In this document: in pieces, positions 31,849 through 39,456 of the stretch
Numbering within the stretch: the first letter of the stretch is position 1
Layout: each line of letters begins with the position of its first letter
Origin: Enterococcus sp. 9E7_DIV0242
Lineage (GTDB): Bacteria > Bacillota > Bacilli > Lactobacillales > Enterococcaceae
Length of the DNA stretch: 64,000 bases
Reading direction: 5' to 3'
Assembly: GCF_002140975.2 (NCBI RefSeq)
Contig: NZ_CP147247.1
Coordinates: 1,426,001 to 1,490,000, forward strand
Notes under the pieces: generated by a model
What the model was told of the DNA's origin: nothing
The model's database searches: none
The model's input: the letters and a program-made list of their open reading frames with translations, nothing else
Position numbers and translations under genes: made by a program

Positions 31849-33522
31849 CTAGAAATTAGTTTTCACTGCATGTTTCCCCTTTTTAGGAAGAAGTAATCGA
31901 CGAATCCATACTCCAGTCAATGCAATCCCTGTCAACAGAGACAGCCACACAGAAACTCGCTGGATCATTGTCCCTACATAAGTAACTATAATCTCATGCT
32001 CTCCCGCCGGAACATCCATCGTCAAAAATCCGTCCTTTTCATAATAGGAAGTTGCTGTCCCATCAACTGAAGTAGCATAACCGATATAATAAAACTTTGG
32101 CAATTGGACAACAGAATCGTTCAACAGCTGGACATTGTACTCACTTGTTTTATAGCTATGCTTCTGCGTCGTATTGGTCAGATAAACAGTTTGATCGATT
32201 TTAGGAACAGGATTCATAAAATACGTAGACGTATCTGTATCTTTGACCAGATACTCTCGGCCATGCCCAATCTCACTTTGTTGAAATTCCTCAAAATTTT
32301 CATCGGTTATTATAAAGCTGTTTTTACTGCTTGAAATTTCCATCGTGTTCACATTAAAACTATAGGTCAGCAGAAAAATCAATAACGCAGAAAACAGAAA
32401 AATAGTTTTTTCCGGTTTATCAATATGTCGAAACAATACCCAAGTTGCAAGTACGCTGCCAAAAAGTGTCACAAAAATCAGCAAGCGCCATTCAAATTGA
32501 ATAACGGATAAAAAGGTATCTTGAAAAGAAGCCCAAAAGAATAGATTCGTCGATGCGACAATCAAAAGAAGCGTGGTATTCGTCAAAGCTTTAGCAGAAT
32601 CTGTCAGCTTTTTATAATGAAGCATCGCATAGATGAGGACTCCTAGAATAAAAATCCCAAAATTAGGTTTCAAAGCCTCTGAGGTCTTGCCAATATTTGA
32701 TAGGCTATTTCCTAATAAATCACCCAATGTGAAATCCAGTCCAATCAACCACAGCTTAGCTTTCGTAAAATTAAAGGTTACCTGCATCGTTTGCTCTAAA
32801 TAAGGTAGAAAAAACCAAGCAGAGAGAAATGCGCTTGATACCCCTGCCTTTAAAATGGAAATGACCTTTCTTCGATCAAGCAAATGAAAATGAAGAATCA
32901 AAAAAATCACGATAAAAATCGTCGCGTAAAAAGCTGTAATCAAATGACTGGCTATCAGCAGACTCATTCCAACAGTCAACAAAAGCCAATTGTCTTTTTC
33001 TTTATAAACGATAGCATACACTGCGTATAGAATCATAGGTAGGAAACAAAATGCCAGTGTTTCCCCCAAGGCCCCTCTTATGGACTGATCAATCAATCGA
33101 TAGGTGGCAGTCGTATATAGAATAGAGAAAAACAATCCTTGATACTTTGAACCGGTCATTGCCTTCATCACTTTATACGCAATCGCCGCAGTCGTAAGGC
33201 TGATTAGAAACTGATAGAGAAAAAAGGAGTGGACAAAGCCCATCCCTACCAATCGAAACAACGCAAACGGCAGAGTCAATAACGACGGATAGAACAGGTC
33301 TGCTGCATAACCGTAATTGTTTCCCATAGTCGAAAAGAGCCTGGGAAAAAAATCTAGTTGTTTTACTGCTTCATAGTAGCTCTCCAAGCGTGTTCTATGA
33401 AAAAAAATATCATCCTGATGATAAATAAAATTATTTAGAAAATACGGAAATAGTGTCAGTAGACTGAAAACAATCAATACCGCAATCACTTTATAATCAA
33501 CCTTTGCCGCAACCCGTTTCAT
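31849..33522 (-). CDS. Polytopic membrane protein, PTPS-related/GT-C-like
   Basis: A 557-residue protein with roughly 11-13 hydrophobic helices. An early acidic loop after the first helix (FIYHQDDIFFHRTRLESYYEA) resembles the Asp/Glu-containing first loop of GT-C glycosyltransferases. A soluble region of about 110 residues (about 390-510) precedes the last helix. The pattern agrees with the '6-pyruvoyl-tetrahydropterin synthase-related' membrane family (PF10131) and YfhO-like proteins, some of which transfer sugars from lipid carriers. The specific reaction is unknown. There is no linked cell-wall gene. Confidence 0.6.
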   Translation of the reverse strand: MKRVAAKVDYKVIAVLIVFSLLTLFPYFLNNFIYHQDDIFFHRTRLESYYEAVKQLDFFPRLFSTMGNNYGYAADLFYPSLLTLPFALFRLVGMGFVHSFFLYQFLISLTTAAIAYKVMKAMTGSKYQGLFFSILYTTATYRLIDQSIRGALGETLAFCFLPMILYAVYAIVYKEKDNWLLLTVGMSLLIASHLITAFYATIFIVIFLILHFHLLDRRKVISILKAGVSSAFLSAWFFLPYLEQTMQVTFNFTKAKLWLIGLDFTLGDLLGNSLSNIGKTSEALKPNFGIFILGVLIYAMLHYKKLTDSAKALTNTTLLLIVASTNLFFWASFQDTFLSVIQFEWRLLIFVTLFGSVLATWVLFRHIDKPEKTIFLFSALLIFLLTYSFNVNTMEISSSKNSFIITDENFEEFQQSEIGHGREYLVKDTDTSTYFMNPVPKIDQTVYLTNTTQKHSYKTSEYNVQLLNDSVVQLPKFYYIGYATSVDGTATSYYEKDGFLTMDVPAGEHEIIVTYVGTMIQRVSVWLSLLTGIALTGVWIRRLLLPKKGKHAVKTNF

Positions 33523-33846
33523 AAACTTCTCCCTTATACATTTATTCCAACATTAGGTGGTAATACCACTTAAAACTATTTGTACAGAAAATCCTGATTT
33601 TTCGACAACTATATAATCTCTTGTCACTTTATCGCAAATCCATCGTATTTTATTCATCGTCAGATGTCAAACCAAACTCGCCATGTAACGTGCAAAAATC
33701 AATGTAGAAATTAGAAAAGTATAACTCATGTAGCCAGACAAAAAGAAAAGCAACACGCGTTCAGTCAGATTTCGAGCAACCGAATGAGGATTGCTTAGGA
33801 TTGACACTATTGGATTTCTTTATCTAAAATTTTATAATTTTCACCG
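33523..33846. other. Intergenic region with a 13-bp palindrome
   Basis: No supported gene. GTGGT-AAT-ACCAC at 33557-33569 lies 35-47 bp upstream of the membrane-protein start (minus strand) and could be an operator. Nothing else is recognised. Confidence 0.35.
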
Positions 33847-33890
33847 TCAAAAAAATCAAGCCTAAGGAGAAGCTTTCCTCAAGCTTGATT
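33847..33890 (-). terminator. Terminator after the DUF1827 gene
   Basis: On the minus strand AATCAAGC pairs with GCTTGATT, with an inner AGGA/TCCT stem, followed by a run of seven T. Confidence 0.88.
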
Positions 33891-33900
33891 CAGAGATTTC

Positions 33901-34254
33901 CTAATCAACGACATCTTTTTGGATCAAAATAAGGTCTTTTGCTGAACGAGAAGGTTTGAACCCTTTCTTTTCCATCTTTGCTTTCATATCCAGATAGATA
34001 GTCACATCTTCTCTTGTTGCATCCAATAAACGTTTGATCACATAATCGATCTCTTGCTTCGAGATTTTCTTTTTGCTGTTGACCAGGACAATATTGATTT
34101 TGTCAAATACATCCATATAAATAACCTGTGTCCGATCCAAAGAATACAGCTTATAATATTTGATTGTTTTTTTCCCTGATAGGTAGCCTGTTACGTTTGG
34201 ATAAAGTGTGCTTAAATCTAAATTGCTGTGAAGCGGTGTTTCTACTAGTTTCAT
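33901..34254 (-). CDS. DUF1827 family protein
   Basis: A 117-residue soluble protein (MKLVETPLHSNLDLSTLYPNV ... SAKDLILIQKDVVD) that matches my recollection of the DUF1827 family of enterococci and lactobacilli. It has alternating beta strands (IKYYKLYSLDRTQVIYMDVFDKINIVLVN) and C-terminal helices, with no catalytic motif. ATG 34254 follows AAAGGGG; the frame opens seven codons earlier over that site. Function unknown. It has its own terminator. Confidence 0.7.
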   Translation of the reverse strand: MKLVETPLHSNLDLSTLYPNVTGYLSGKKTIKYYKLYSLDRTQVIYMDVFDKINIVLVNSKKKISKQEIDYVIKRLLDATREDVTIYLDMKAKMEKKGFKPSRSAKDLILIQKDVVD

Positions 34255-34362
34255 ACAATGCATCCCCTTTGTCATTCTGCTTCTTTCTTGTCATTTAATT
34301 CTACTCTTTTTTCGACTATTTTGGAAAAATTTTCTCAATCTTAATTTTTTTTACATATTTAC

Positions 34363-34393
34363 TTGACCTTTACGTTACGTTAAGGTTTATGAT
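34363..34393 (+). promoter_or_regulatory. MerR-type promoter with 19-bp spacer
   Basis: TTGACC (34363-34368), a 19-bp spacer, and TATGAT (34388-34393). The spacer is nearly filled by the dyad ACCTTTACG-TTA-CGTTAAGGT (8 of 9 pairs). The over-long spacer with a central dyad is the hallmark of promoters untwisted by MerR-family activators, so the downstream gene is very probably autoregulated. Confidence 0.85.
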
Positions 34394-34415
34394 AAGGATG
34401 TCAGGAGGGAAAACA

Positions 34416-35174
34416 ATGGAGTACACAATCAAAAAACTGGCCCAACTATCTGGAATCAGTACACGAACGTTGCGTTACTATGATGAAATTGAATTATTAA
34501 AACCTGCGCGGGTGAATTCATCAGGGTATCGGATTTACGGGAAACAAGAGGTTGACCGTTTACAGCAGATTCTATTCTATCGTTCATTGGATATGAAATT
34601 GGATACCATCAAGGAGATATTAGAGCAACAAGAGTTCAATTTCGAGATTGCCTTGGAACAGCACTATCAAGAGTTGACCAAAAAAAGAAGGCAGATCGAC
34701 CAGCTTCTTCTGACAATCGAAAAATCATTAAGCTATCACAGAGGAGAGATTCAGATGACTGATACAGAAAAATTTGCTGCATTCAAAAAAGAAAAACTAG
34801 CAGAAAATGAACAACAATATGGCAGTGAAATTCGAGAAAAATATGGTGAAAAAACCATTGAAGCATCTAACAAAAAATGGAGCAATATGAGTGAAGAAGA
34901 CTTCCAGGCAATGACACAGACAGAGAATGAACTATTTGCTAACTTGAAAGAATTGGCAAAAACAAACGAGCTTGAGTCAGATACAGCAAAAAAGGTTTAT
35001 GAAACCCATAAAAAATGGTTGAGCTACACATGGTCAAGCTACTCAGTCGAAGCACATCGTGGATTGGCTGATATGTACACAGCAGATGAGCGCTTTGCTG
35101 CTTATTACAATGAACGCGGTGGCGAAAATACTGCCGAGTTGCTTTGTCAGGCAATAAAAAAATACGCAATTTAA
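34416..35174 (+). CDS. MerR-family regulator with TipAS-like ligand domain
   Basis: A 252-residue regulator. The MerR helix-turn-helix occupies residues 1-70 (YTIKKLAQLSGISTRTLRYYDEIELLKPARVNSSGYRIYG), then a dimerisation coiled coil (about 75-115), then a C-terminal all-helical TipAS domain (about 130-250) ending in MYTADERFAAYYNERGGENTAELLCQAIKKY. TipAS domains trap thiopeptides and other hydrophobic or cationic antimicrobials, and TipA-like proteins commonly control only themselves or an efflux pump. ATG 34416 has GGAGG upstream; an in-frame earlier start falls inside the -10 box and cannot be used. The gene ends in a terminator and has no partner. Confidence 0.92.
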   Translation: MEYTIKKLAQLSGISTRTLRYYDEIELLKPARVNSSGYRIYGKQEVDRLQQILFYRSLDMKLDTIKEILEQQEFNFEIALEQHYQELTKKRRQIDQLLLTIEKSLSYHRGEIQMTDTEKFAAFKKEKLAENEQQYGSEIREKYGEKTIEASNKKWSNMSEEDFQAMTQTENELFANLKELAKTNELESDTAKKVYETHKKWLSYTWSSYSVEAHRGLADMYTADERFAAYYNERGGENTAELLCQAIKKYAI

Positions 35175-35192
35175 TACTTTTCCACTCAATTC

Positions 35193-35238
35193 AAAAAGCA
35201 TTGCAGATATCCGAAAATGATACCTGCAACGCTTTTTT
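35193..35238 (+). terminator. Terminator of the TipA-like gene
   Basis: AAAAAGCATTGCAG pairs with CTGCAACGCTTTTT (one mismatch) and ends in TTTTTT. It may act in both directions, since the convergent helicase gene ends just beyond. Confidence 0.85.
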
Positions 35239-35249
35239 GTTCCTCTGCG

Positions 35250-37253
35250 CTAAGCTTTGGTTGTTACTAAAACCGTCAGCTTATGCAGTGCCCGGGAACA
35301 ACTGGTATAGATGGCATTACTTTTTTCTGTCAGCTGCTTCTCTGTGATATCTGAAAGAATGACTTCGTCAAACTCAAGGCCTTTTGCAAATTGTACCGTA
35401 GTGAGGATGATTCCCTCAGCCATTTTAGCGGTCTGTTCACCAAATTTGTTCAACGGATAATCGTTCAATTCCGCCTCAATTACCTCTACCTCTTTCCAGC
35501 TTTGACAGATGATGCCACAGGTTTTACGCTCACTGGACAGAAATGCTGCAATCGATTGCCGAATTTCATTTATTTTTTCTTCTGACCCATCAACTGTTTG
35601 AACTACGACCGGTTCGCCGTGACGCTTTATGGCTGTCAATTCCTGATTGGTCGTAAAGGCTTTAGCAAACGCAATGATCTCAAAGCTGGAACGATAGCTC
35701 ATGTGAAATTCTGTTATGCTGCTTTTTGGAAGTAAATGGTTTAAGTCATTTAAAAAGGATGCATTCTCCTCTGTTAAATTTTGATTCACATCTCCGCAAA
35801 TCGTCTTCTCATTTGGAAAAAGCTGATCCAAGACATAGAATTGCAGCAAGGAATAATCCTGCATTTCATCGATGACCAAATGTTTGATTGTTGACGTCGG
35901 TTCGATCCCTTCGATTTTCAGCTTGAATAAAAGATACGGAAACAGATCACAGTAATTCAGATATTCATTTTTGATTGGGCTATGATATATTTCTGGCAGT
36001 GTTTCGAGAAAGTCCTCGTATTCCTGTAAGCTATTTTTGAATGCTACACGTTTCTTCAATTGCTGCTCGATTACTTTATTTAATTGCTCTTTTTCCTGCT
36101 GCTTTTCCAAGTCTTTTCCTAAAATTTTCGCGATTGTTTTTATCAGTGGAAACAATGCTTGCTCTCGGCTTTGTTCAACAAGTGACTGAATAGCTTCGCG
36201 GTCTATCCTTATTCCTTCCGACAGCAGAATATCCTCCGCATACAGGCGAGCTTTCAACGTTTCCAAATGTGTCAGTGCCTTTTCAAAGAATGTTGCTGAG
36301 CGTTTGTAGCGGAAATTTTTACTTTTATCTGAGCTTGGATTTTCTAACAGCTCTGTTACTTCTCTTTGTCGACTTGATACACGAATCGACTCATCAATGA
36401 ATCGTTTGCCCAACATGGTAATATCCACCTGCTGTAAATCTTCTTCCCCCAACTCAGGCAGTACGGTAGAAATGTAGTCGGCGAAAATTCGATTTGGCGA
36501 TAGAATCAACACATGTTCAGAGGTCAGGGTTTCTCTTTGCCGATAAAGAAGATAGGCTAACCGGTGAAGGGCAATCGAGGTTTTTCCAGAGCCCGCAACA
36601 CCTTGGATGATCAAATTTTTCGTTTTCAAATTTCGAATAACTTCATTTTGTTCTTTTTGAATCGTGTGGATGATCGTCTTCATTTCATTGGATGTATTCT
36701 TACCTAGCTCTTTCAGCAGAAACTCATCATTTAGAGATTCTTCTGTATCCACCATCCATTTTAATTCCTGCCCTTCTATTTCGTATTGTCTTTTTAGCTT
36801 GATCGTTCCGGGGAAAGTTTTCCCAAACGATTCATAGGCTGCGGCGCCAAGATTAAAATCATAGTACAAAGAGGAGATCGGTGCACGCCAATCATATATC
36901 AGCTGTTCGCCATACTTGTCCGCAAAGCCGAACCGGCCAATATAGAAATCCTCTTGCTCCTTTTCTCCATCGAATTGAAAACCGATTTTAGCAAAGTAAG
37001 GCGTCTCTTTCTGGTACTCCAGCTTTTTCAACACACCAGATTCCAATATATTTCTTTTATCAATGTAGTTCATATTTTGATGAAAATTATAGACCTCGTA
37101 TTTGTCTAGTTCATTTTTATAATCAACTGTGTACTTTTGCATATTTTTGTAACTTTCTTCATTCGAATCAAGCGTCTGCTCCATTACTTTGATCCGTTCT
37201 TTAATTGCTACAACCGCATTATTTAGGTATTGCTGTTCTTTTGTGTTCTCCAT
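35250..37253 (-). CDS. HelD-type UvrD-like helicase (RNA polymerase recycling factor)
   Basis: A 667-residue SF1 ATPase. An N-terminal coiled-coil arm (about 1-75) is followed by the HelD-specific segment FYIGRFGFADKYGEQLIYDWRAPISSLYYDF (about 103-133). Walker A GVAGSGKTS (about 220), HVLILSPNRIFADYIS, Walker B HLVIDEMQDYS and the C-terminal motifs SYRSSFEI and GIILTTVQFAKGLEFDEVIL complete the core. HelD proteins pull RNA polymerase off DNA and recycle it; relatives (HelR) confer rifamycin tolerance. It is about 100 residues shorter than Bacillus HelD. AAAGGGGAG precedes the ATG. Its promoter carries the same operator as the ABC-2 exporter operon upstream. Confidence 0.88.
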   Translation of the reverse strand: MENTKEQQYLNNAVVAIKERIKVMEQTLDSNEESYKNMQKYTVDYKNELDKYEVYNFHQNMNYIDKRNILESGVLKKLEYQKETPYFAKIGFQFDGEKEQEDFYIGRFGFADKYGEQLIYDWRAPISSLYYDFNLGAAAYESFGKTFPGTIKLKRQYEIEGQELKWMVDTEESLNDEFLLKELGKNTSNEMKTIIHTIQKEQNEVIRNLKTKNLIIQGVAGSGKTSIALHRLAYLLYRQRETLTSEHVLILSPNRIFADYISTVLPELGEEDLQQVDITMLGKRFIDESIRVSSRQREVTELLENPSSDKSKNFRYKRSATFFEKALTHLETLKARLYAEDILLSEGIRIDREAIQSLVEQSREQALFPLIKTIAKILGKDLEKQQEKEQLNKVIEQQLKKRVAFKNSLQEYEDFLETLPEIYHSPIKNEYLNYCDLFPYLLFKLKIEGIEPTSTIKHLVIDEMQDYSLLQFYVLDQLFPNEKTICGDVNQNLTEENASFLNDLNHLLPKSSITEFHMSYRSSFEIIAFAKAFTTNQELTAIKRHGEPVVVQTVDGSEEKINEIRQSIAAFLSSERKTCGIICQSWKEVEVIEAELNDYPLNKFGEQTAKMAEGIILTTVQFAKGLEFDEVILSDITEKQLTEKSNAIYTSCSRALHKLTVLVTTKA

Positions 37254-37279
37254 ATCAACTCTCCCCTTTCGTCATACCG

Positions 37280-37321
37280 ATTATAGCAACCACCCGAACC
37301 TTGGTGGTATAGTGGAGGGTT
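37280..37321 (-). promoter_or_regulatory. helD promoter: -10 box and operator copy A
   Basis: The operator at 37297-37321 reads on the plus strand CTTGGTGGTATAGTGGA flanked by AAC and GGGTT; the ends form a partial dyad. On the minus strand a perfect TATAAT (37280-37285) lies 11 bp beyond. The same operator with the same 11-bp gap occurs before the exporter operon (copy B). The operator directly abuts the stop codon of the small merR gene. A canonical -35 is absent and the operator lies where it would be. Confidence 0.7.
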
Positions 37322-37690
37322 CTAATCAACTATTTTTTTACATTGAGAAAGCATACCTGTTAACGCAACAGTTTGGTCAAAATTGAGTGGCTGAGAATCA
37401 TTTTTTTTCATAATTTCTTTATATAGATTCATTTTCTTTTCGATCAATTTCTGTTGAATACAATAGATTTCTTGCTTGGAAGCAACTAGCACTTCTTCTA
37501 TCTCCTTTAGTGAAAAGCCCAGCTCTCGAAAAATTGAAATATCCTTCAATCTCTGAATGTTTTTCTCGCTATAATACCGATAACCGGCTTCTGATATTTT
37601 ATCTGGAACCAGCAGCCCTTCTTTATGGTAATGCCTGAGTGTCTTAATTGTTGTCTTTGTTCGTTTTTGAACCTCATACACTGTATACAT
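37322..37690 (-). CDS. MerR-family regulator (short)
   Basis: A 122-residue regulator. The MerR DNA-binding domain (YTVYEVQKRTKTTIKTLRHYHKEGLLVPDKISEAGYRYYSEKNIQRL) is at residues 2-50, followed by FRELGFSLKEIEEVL and a coiled coil (about 70-100). There is no large ligand-binding domain. AAAGGAGG precedes the ATG. It sits between the exporter permease gene and helD, both transcribed in the same direction, and is a prime candidate to bind operators A and B. Confidence 0.88.
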   Translation of the reverse strand: MYTVYEVQKRTKTTIKTLRHYHKEGLLVPDKISEAGYRYYSEKNIQRLKDISIFRELGFSLKEIEEVLVASKQEIYCIQQKLIEKKMNLYKEIMKKNDSQPLNFDQTVALTGMLSQCKKIVD

Positions 37691-37773
37691 CTTTTTCCTC
37701 CTTTATTGAAGCATCCTATTTTTCGATAGTATCTGGCTATTGCCATAATCATTTCATGACCGCTTTTTTAAAT

Positions 37774-37804
37774 CAGGACAAGCCTTAAAGGAGCACTTGT
37801 CCTG
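37774..37804. promoter_or_regulatory. Inverted repeat between exporter permease and merR
   Basis: CAGGACAAG ... CTTGTCCTG, a perfect 9-bp inverted repeat with a 13-nt spacer. On the minus strand it is followed by ATTTAAAAAAG, which is not a good T tract, so it is either a weak terminator of the exporter operon or a regulatory site for merR. Confidence 0.4.
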
Positions 37805-37848
37805 AAGCGAGTGACTAAAGCATATCGTGCTCTGTCTTTATAACCATT

Positions 37849-38565
37849 CTATTCCCATCGGAAAAAGCGGATAGCAATGAAAAGCCCAATCAAAGAAATC
37901 GCTGATAATAGAAGAACAATGTAAGGGATATTTGCTGTTTCGTGAAACGTTATCGCTTTAAGAAGCTTGATTCCTTGAGTCAATGGCATAATATTTGCCG
38001 CTTTTTGAAGCCCCTCTGGCAACATTTCATAAGGAACTGTTGCACCGGATAAAAAGAACATGGGAAAGAAAATAGCTGAATTAATGGTTCCAGTCATTTT
38101 CTCACTTGGTGACAGACTTGCGACTATCAGACCAATTGCATGAATCGCCGTCATCACTAGCAAGTAGGCTGGGATAAATTGCAACCAAGAGCCCATGTAA
38201 TGAAAATCAAAGAAAACAACCAGAATCACTAAAAGCAGTAGCATAGACACGATACTGATCGTAAAGCAAAACAGGAGATGAGCAAGCAACAGCTGTAGGG
38301 GGCTGATCGGTGTTACTTGATAGCGTTTCAATATCTTCCTCTCTCTATACGAGGATAGCGCCAACGGTAATCCCATCACACCAGCTGAACAGATTCCTAC
38401 TGTTGAAACTGAAGCAAAATTAAGATTCAATGCTTCATTACTTGAATCCATAAGTGCCATCAACACAACGACCCCAATCGGTACAAAAATACCAAAAATG
38501 ATTGAAGACATTTCTCTTACAGAAAGTTTAGCCTCCGATTTATATAACAGCCAGAATGTTTTCAT
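37849..38565 (-). CDS. ABC-2 type exporter permease
   Basis: A 238-residue membrane protein with six helices: an initial one (EMSSIIFGIFVPIGVVVLMAL), then about 55-75, 100-125, 130-150, 160-180 (FFLSGATVPYEMLPEGLQ after it) and a last one at 210-232. The motif LSGATVPYEMLPEGLQKAANIMPLTQG is typical of the ABC2 drug-exporter family. ATG 38565 follows GGGGAGG. It lies 1 bp after the ATPase gene. It is a half-size permease that probably works as a homodimer. Confidence 0.9.
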   Translation of the reverse strand: MKTFWLLYKSEAKLSVREMSSIIFGIFVPIGVVVLMALMDSSNEALNLNFASVSTVGICSAGVMGLPLALSSYRERKILKRYQVTPISPLQLLLAHLLFCFTISIVSMLLLLVILVVFFDFHYMGSWLQFIPAYLLVMTAIHAIGLIVASLSPSEKMTGTINSAIFFPMFFLSGATVPYEMLPEGLQKAANIMPLTQGIKLLKAITFHETANIPYIVLLLSAISLIGLFIAIRFFRWE

Positions 38566-38566
38566 T

Positions 38567-39298
38567 TTATAATTCCTCCCCAATCAAAGATAAAAAGGCT
38601 TCATCCATTGTCTCTTTTCCACTTTGACTAATGACTTCAGCAACTGTCCCACTAGCAAGAGCTCGTCCATTTTTGATAATCAAGATCTGATCACACAACT
38701 TCTCTACCTCATCCATATAATGGGAAGTCAGGAAAATCGTCACACCACGCTCCTTCAAGAGCAGTAAATACCGCCAAACCTCTCTCCTTGCACTCGGATC
38801 AAGTCCAGTCGTCAATTCATCTAGAAAAATGATTTCTGGATTTCCCATGATCGCCAAAATGATACATAGCTTTTGTTTTTCTCCACCTGAAAGAGTAGAT
38901 AAAAACGCATTGAGCTTTTCTGAAAGACCAAATTCATCCAGCATGTTCTGCCAGTTAATGGGGGTTCGATAGAGCGAATGAGTGATTTCACAAATCTCTT
39001 TGACCTTCAATTGACTTTGAAAGGCCGACTCTTGAAACTGAACGCCGACAGATTGAAACAGTTCTTTTCTTTCCTTCAAAGGATTTTTTCCCAATAATCT
39101 GATTGTGGCATGGTCATAGCGTTGCGTACCGAGAATGCAATCAATCGTCGTAGATTTTCCCGCCCCATTATGACCTAACAGCCCAAAGATCGTTCCTTTT
39201 TTTACGGAAAAGCTTAACTGGTCAACCGCTACTTTTGTTCCAAATGTTTTGACTAAATCTTGTACTACGACCGCTTCATCGCTATCATAATTCTTCAT
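38567..39298 (-). CDS. ABC exporter ATP-binding protein
   Basis: A 243-residue ATPase of a drug-type ABC-2 exporter. Walker A GLLGHNGAGKST (about 42), Q loop VGVQFQES, signature LSGGEKQKL, Walker B IIFLDELTTGLDP (the usual Pro of DEP is Leu), switch TSHYMDE. ATG 39298 has AAAGGAGGAG upstream; the frame continues 16 codons further through the promoter region and is ignored. Operator copy B and a TATACT -10 box lie directly upstream. Confidence 0.92.
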   Translation of the reverse strand: MKNYDSDEAVVVQDLVKTFGTKVAVDQLSFSVKKGTIFGLLGHNGAGKSTTIDCILGTQRYDHATIRLLGKNPLKERKELFQSVGVQFQESAFQSQLKVKEICEITHSLYRTPINWQNMLDEFGLSEKLNAFLSTLSGGEKQKLCIILAIMGNPEIIFLDELTTGLDPSARREVWRYLLLLKERGVTIFLTSHYMDEVEKLCDQILIIKNGRALASGTVAEVISQSGKETMDEAFLSLIGEEL

Positions 39299-39328
39299 TT
39301 TATCTCCTCCTTTTCTTTTCAGAAACAA

Positions 39329-39370
39329 AGTATAGCCAAAAATCAAAGCTTGGTGGTGTAGTGGAAGGTT
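39329..39370 (-). promoter_or_regulatory. Exporter operon promoter: -10 box and operator copy B
   Basis: The operator at 39346-39370 reads on the plus strand CTTGGTGGTGTAGTGGA, flanked by AAG and AGGTT. It agrees with copy A at 21 or more of 25 positions. TATACT (39329-39334, minus strand) lies 11 bp beyond, exactly as TATAAT does in copy A. Confidence 0.7.
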
Positions 39371-39456
39371 TTAAAATCGTCATCAGCGGAGGAATCTGAT
39401 AAAATGAATTGGCATGACTCATAACGCTTTATAGAGTCCACTCTACAAATACTTAT

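Noticed and set aside
33551..33570. GGTGGTAATACCAC resembling part of a T-box antiterminator
   Set aside because: The sequence is a simple palindrome, and the specifier stem, T-box core AGGGTGGTACCGCG and terminator are absent.
37774..37804. CAGGACAAG/CTTGTCCTG as a firm terminator
   Set aside because: There is no T tract on either strand, so it is listed only as an inverted repeat.
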